In this document: one piece after another, positions 5,435 to 6,667 of the stretch
Position numbering within the stretch: the stretch's first letter is position 1
Layout: each line of letters opens with the position of its first letter
Source of the DNA: CAZSSM01 sp964609385
GTDB lineage: Bacteria; Planctomycetota; Planctomycetia; Isosphaerales; Isosphaeraceae
DNA length: 6,667 nt
Assembly (NCBI GenBank): GCA_964609385.1
Contig: CAZSSM010000165.1
Location: forward strand, 1 to 6,667
Reading direction: 5' to 3'
The notes under the pieces: generated by a model
What the model saw: the letters and a program-made list of their open reading frames with translations, nothing else
Databases searched by the model: none
Told to the model about the DNA's origin: nothing
Position numbers and translations under genes: made by a program

Positions 5435-6196
5435 GTGACTCGACGCGACACCGTTTGCGTGACCCGACTCGTGTCGGCCCGCCTGATCTTGATCCTGGCC
5501 ACCTTGATTCTGACCGGCTGCAGCCAGTCCTATGAGACACGGATGGATCGGACGATTCAGAACATCAAGTATAACGATCGGCTCGACCGGAACCTCAAGC
5601 CTCCGGCCCAGTCAGCCGGTTTGGCCGACAACAATATTTACCTCCGGCCGCCTCAACCGATGGACCTCCAATCGGGATTCGGACTGCCCGGGTTCCCAAT
5701 CGATCAATTCGAGGCGGCCGCCCAGTACCAAGCGGAGAATGCCAACCTCTATGTCCTCGCTCGATACGATGCCGCGACCCGCGCCGCCGAGCAAGAACAG
5801 GGCGCCATGATCGAACGCGGCGACTTCCGTGAGAGCATCCTCAGCTACCTCCGGAATGCCTACGGCAACGCCAACGTCGACGTCGAGATCGCCGCTAGTT
5901 CCTTGGAACGGGTCGATTATCGTAGTGAAATTTACAATAAATCAATCACATATGACCAGTTGGTGTTTCTAGTATCCGGTTTTGAAATCGAAATCTACAT
6001 CCATGAGCCTTCCGATAAGCCCGACTATCACGTTGCCTTGATCTTCGCGATGCCCGAGATCGACCGACCCGATTACGCTGAGAAGATCAGACTCTGCCTC
6101 CAGGAATTGGCCGTCGGATCGGACGCACAACAGAAGTTCCGCGGAGGGCTTGGTCCAATCGATTCGGGCGGGGGACCTGCTCCGCAAGCGTTTTGA
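5435..6196 (+). CDS. Predicted lipoprotein of unknown function
   Basis: The 253-residue product begins with a typical type II signal peptide: a basic n-region (TRRD), a hydrophobic stretch LILILATLIL, and lipobox LTGC with the modified Cys at residue 29. It is therefore predicted to be a lipid-anchored envelope protein. The mature part starts with a charged, Pro-containing linker (RPPQP near 71-75). An Ala/Gln/Glu-rich helical stretch follows (about 90-125), then a mixed domain at about 135-230 with alternating hydrophobic strands (FLVSGFEIEIYIHEP; YHVALIFAMPEID). It ends in a Gly/Pro tail. I do not recognise the family and no catalytic motif stands out. The start is GTG 5435 on the strength of its ribosome binding site and because the signal peptide is then of normal length. 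The stretch encoding residues about 163-189 is strikingly AT-rich. It is divergent from the P-II gene and convergent with the gene at the right edge. Confidence 0.85.
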   Translation: MTRRDTVCVTRLVSARLILILATLILTGCSQSYETRMDRTIQNIKYNDRLDRNLKPPAQSAGLADNNIYLRPPQPMDLQSGFGLPGFPIDQFEAAAQYQAENANLYVLARYDAATRAAEQEQGAMIERGDFRESILSYLRNAYGNANVDVEIAASSLERVDYRSEIYNKSITYDQLVFLVSGFEIEIYIHEPSDKPDYHVALIFAMPEIDRPDYAEKIRLCLQELAVGSDAQQKFRGGLGPIDSGGGPAPQAF

Positions 6197-6238
6197 TATG
6201 GCGATTCACTCACGCGAAATCATGGATGGTGGTTCCCC

Positions 6239-6667
6239 TCAGCCGAGCGGCTTGGGTCGCTTGAGTCGATAGGGAATCATCCAGTTGAACCAAGGGCGAT
6301 GGAGGTTGCTCGTCTCAAGGTGCTCGGTGATCCCCAGCCGGGTCGTCTCCGCTGGATCCGCGTCTTCCTCGACGAGGACCTCACGGCAACCGCTAGCGTC
6401 GAACGTCGAGAGCCAGCGAAGATAGAATGGGCCGGTATCGACGCAGTGAGTATGGGTTCGGACGAGTCCGTTGAGCCCCGACGCCTCCCCATCAAGCTCT
6501 TCGAAACGAATCTGATTACTGTAGCGAACACCGAAGTTGTTGCGGCGAAACATCGACTCGATGTGTTGGGCTGGCTCGATCACGCAAAGTTCGTGAGCCG
6601 AACCACACACTTGGATCCAAACCGAACGCGCGGATCCGAGTCGAGGCTTGGCATGATAATAGACCCC
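6239..6667 (-). CDS. Unrecognised protein, C-terminal 142 residues (5' end cut by window edge)
   Basis: The frame is open from the right edge to the TGA at 6241-6239, giving 142 residues of a longer protein. The visible part starts GVYYHAKPRLG, contains the run NGLVRTHTHCVDTGPFYLRWL in the middle, and ends PWFNWMIPYRLKRPKPLG. It is rich in aromatic and basic residues with alternating hydrophobic positions, suggesting beta structure, and has no obvious membrane segment. A GTG at 6610 could be read as a start, but coding character continues upstream to the edge, so a start outside the window is more likely. I do not recognise the family. It converges with the lipoprotein gene across a 42-bp gap with no clear terminator. 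The frame is probably real because the competing frames on both strands are short or stop-rich. Confidence 0.65.
   Translation of the reverse strand, partial: GVYYHAKPRLGSARSVWIQVCGSAHELCVIEPAQHIESMFRRNNFGVRYSNQIRFEELDGEASGLNGLVRTHTHCVDTGPFYLRWLSTFDASGCREVLVEEDADPAETTRLGITEHLETSNLHRPWFNWMIPYRLKRPKPLG

Overview
The window reads as ordinary chromosome of a GC-rich bacterium, most likely a planctomycete (Isosphaeraceae-like). That placement is an inference from several things together: high GC, Arg/Asp/Glu-rich proteins, weak or absent Shine-Dalgarno sites at several starts, a tig-clpP pair, a stand-alone FHA protein, and a helix-turn-helix regulator with a degenerate LexA-type C-terminal domain. 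No mobile element, CRISPR array, rRNA or integration site was seen.

Layout. Positions 1-2676 hold a leftward proteostasis cluster, in transcription order tRNA-Gly(GCC), trigger factor (tig), a 370-bp spacer with possible leader structure, and ClpP, which runs off the left edge. A plausible promoter lies just upstream of the tRNA (2772-2800), and the tRNA ends only 31 bp before the tig start, so tRNA and tig are probably co-transcribed. Trigger factor meets nascent chains at the ribosome exit and ClpP degrades proteins delivered by Clp ATPases, so this is a folding/degradation module.

Rightward from 3062 come an FHA-domain phosphothreonine-binding protein and, after a 364-bp gap with a 14-bp perfect palindrome, a regulator with an N-terminal HTH and a LexA/S24-like C-terminal domain. 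That regulator converges on, and overlaps by 7 bp, a leftward P-II family signalling protein. Divergent from the P-II gene is a lipoprotein of unknown function. It converges on the C-terminal part of an unrecognised leftward protein cut by the right edge.

The main points of interest are three. The P-II protein keeps the nucleotide-binding B-loop but has Phe at the classical uridylylated Tyr and an acidic tail in place of the usual C-loop. The LexA-like regulator keeps its Ser nucleophile but has Ile at the catalytic Lys position. The clpP leader contains three segments that can pair in mutually exclusive ways. I found no convincing wholly new multi-gene system; these are unusual variants of known families and possible cis-regulatory elements.
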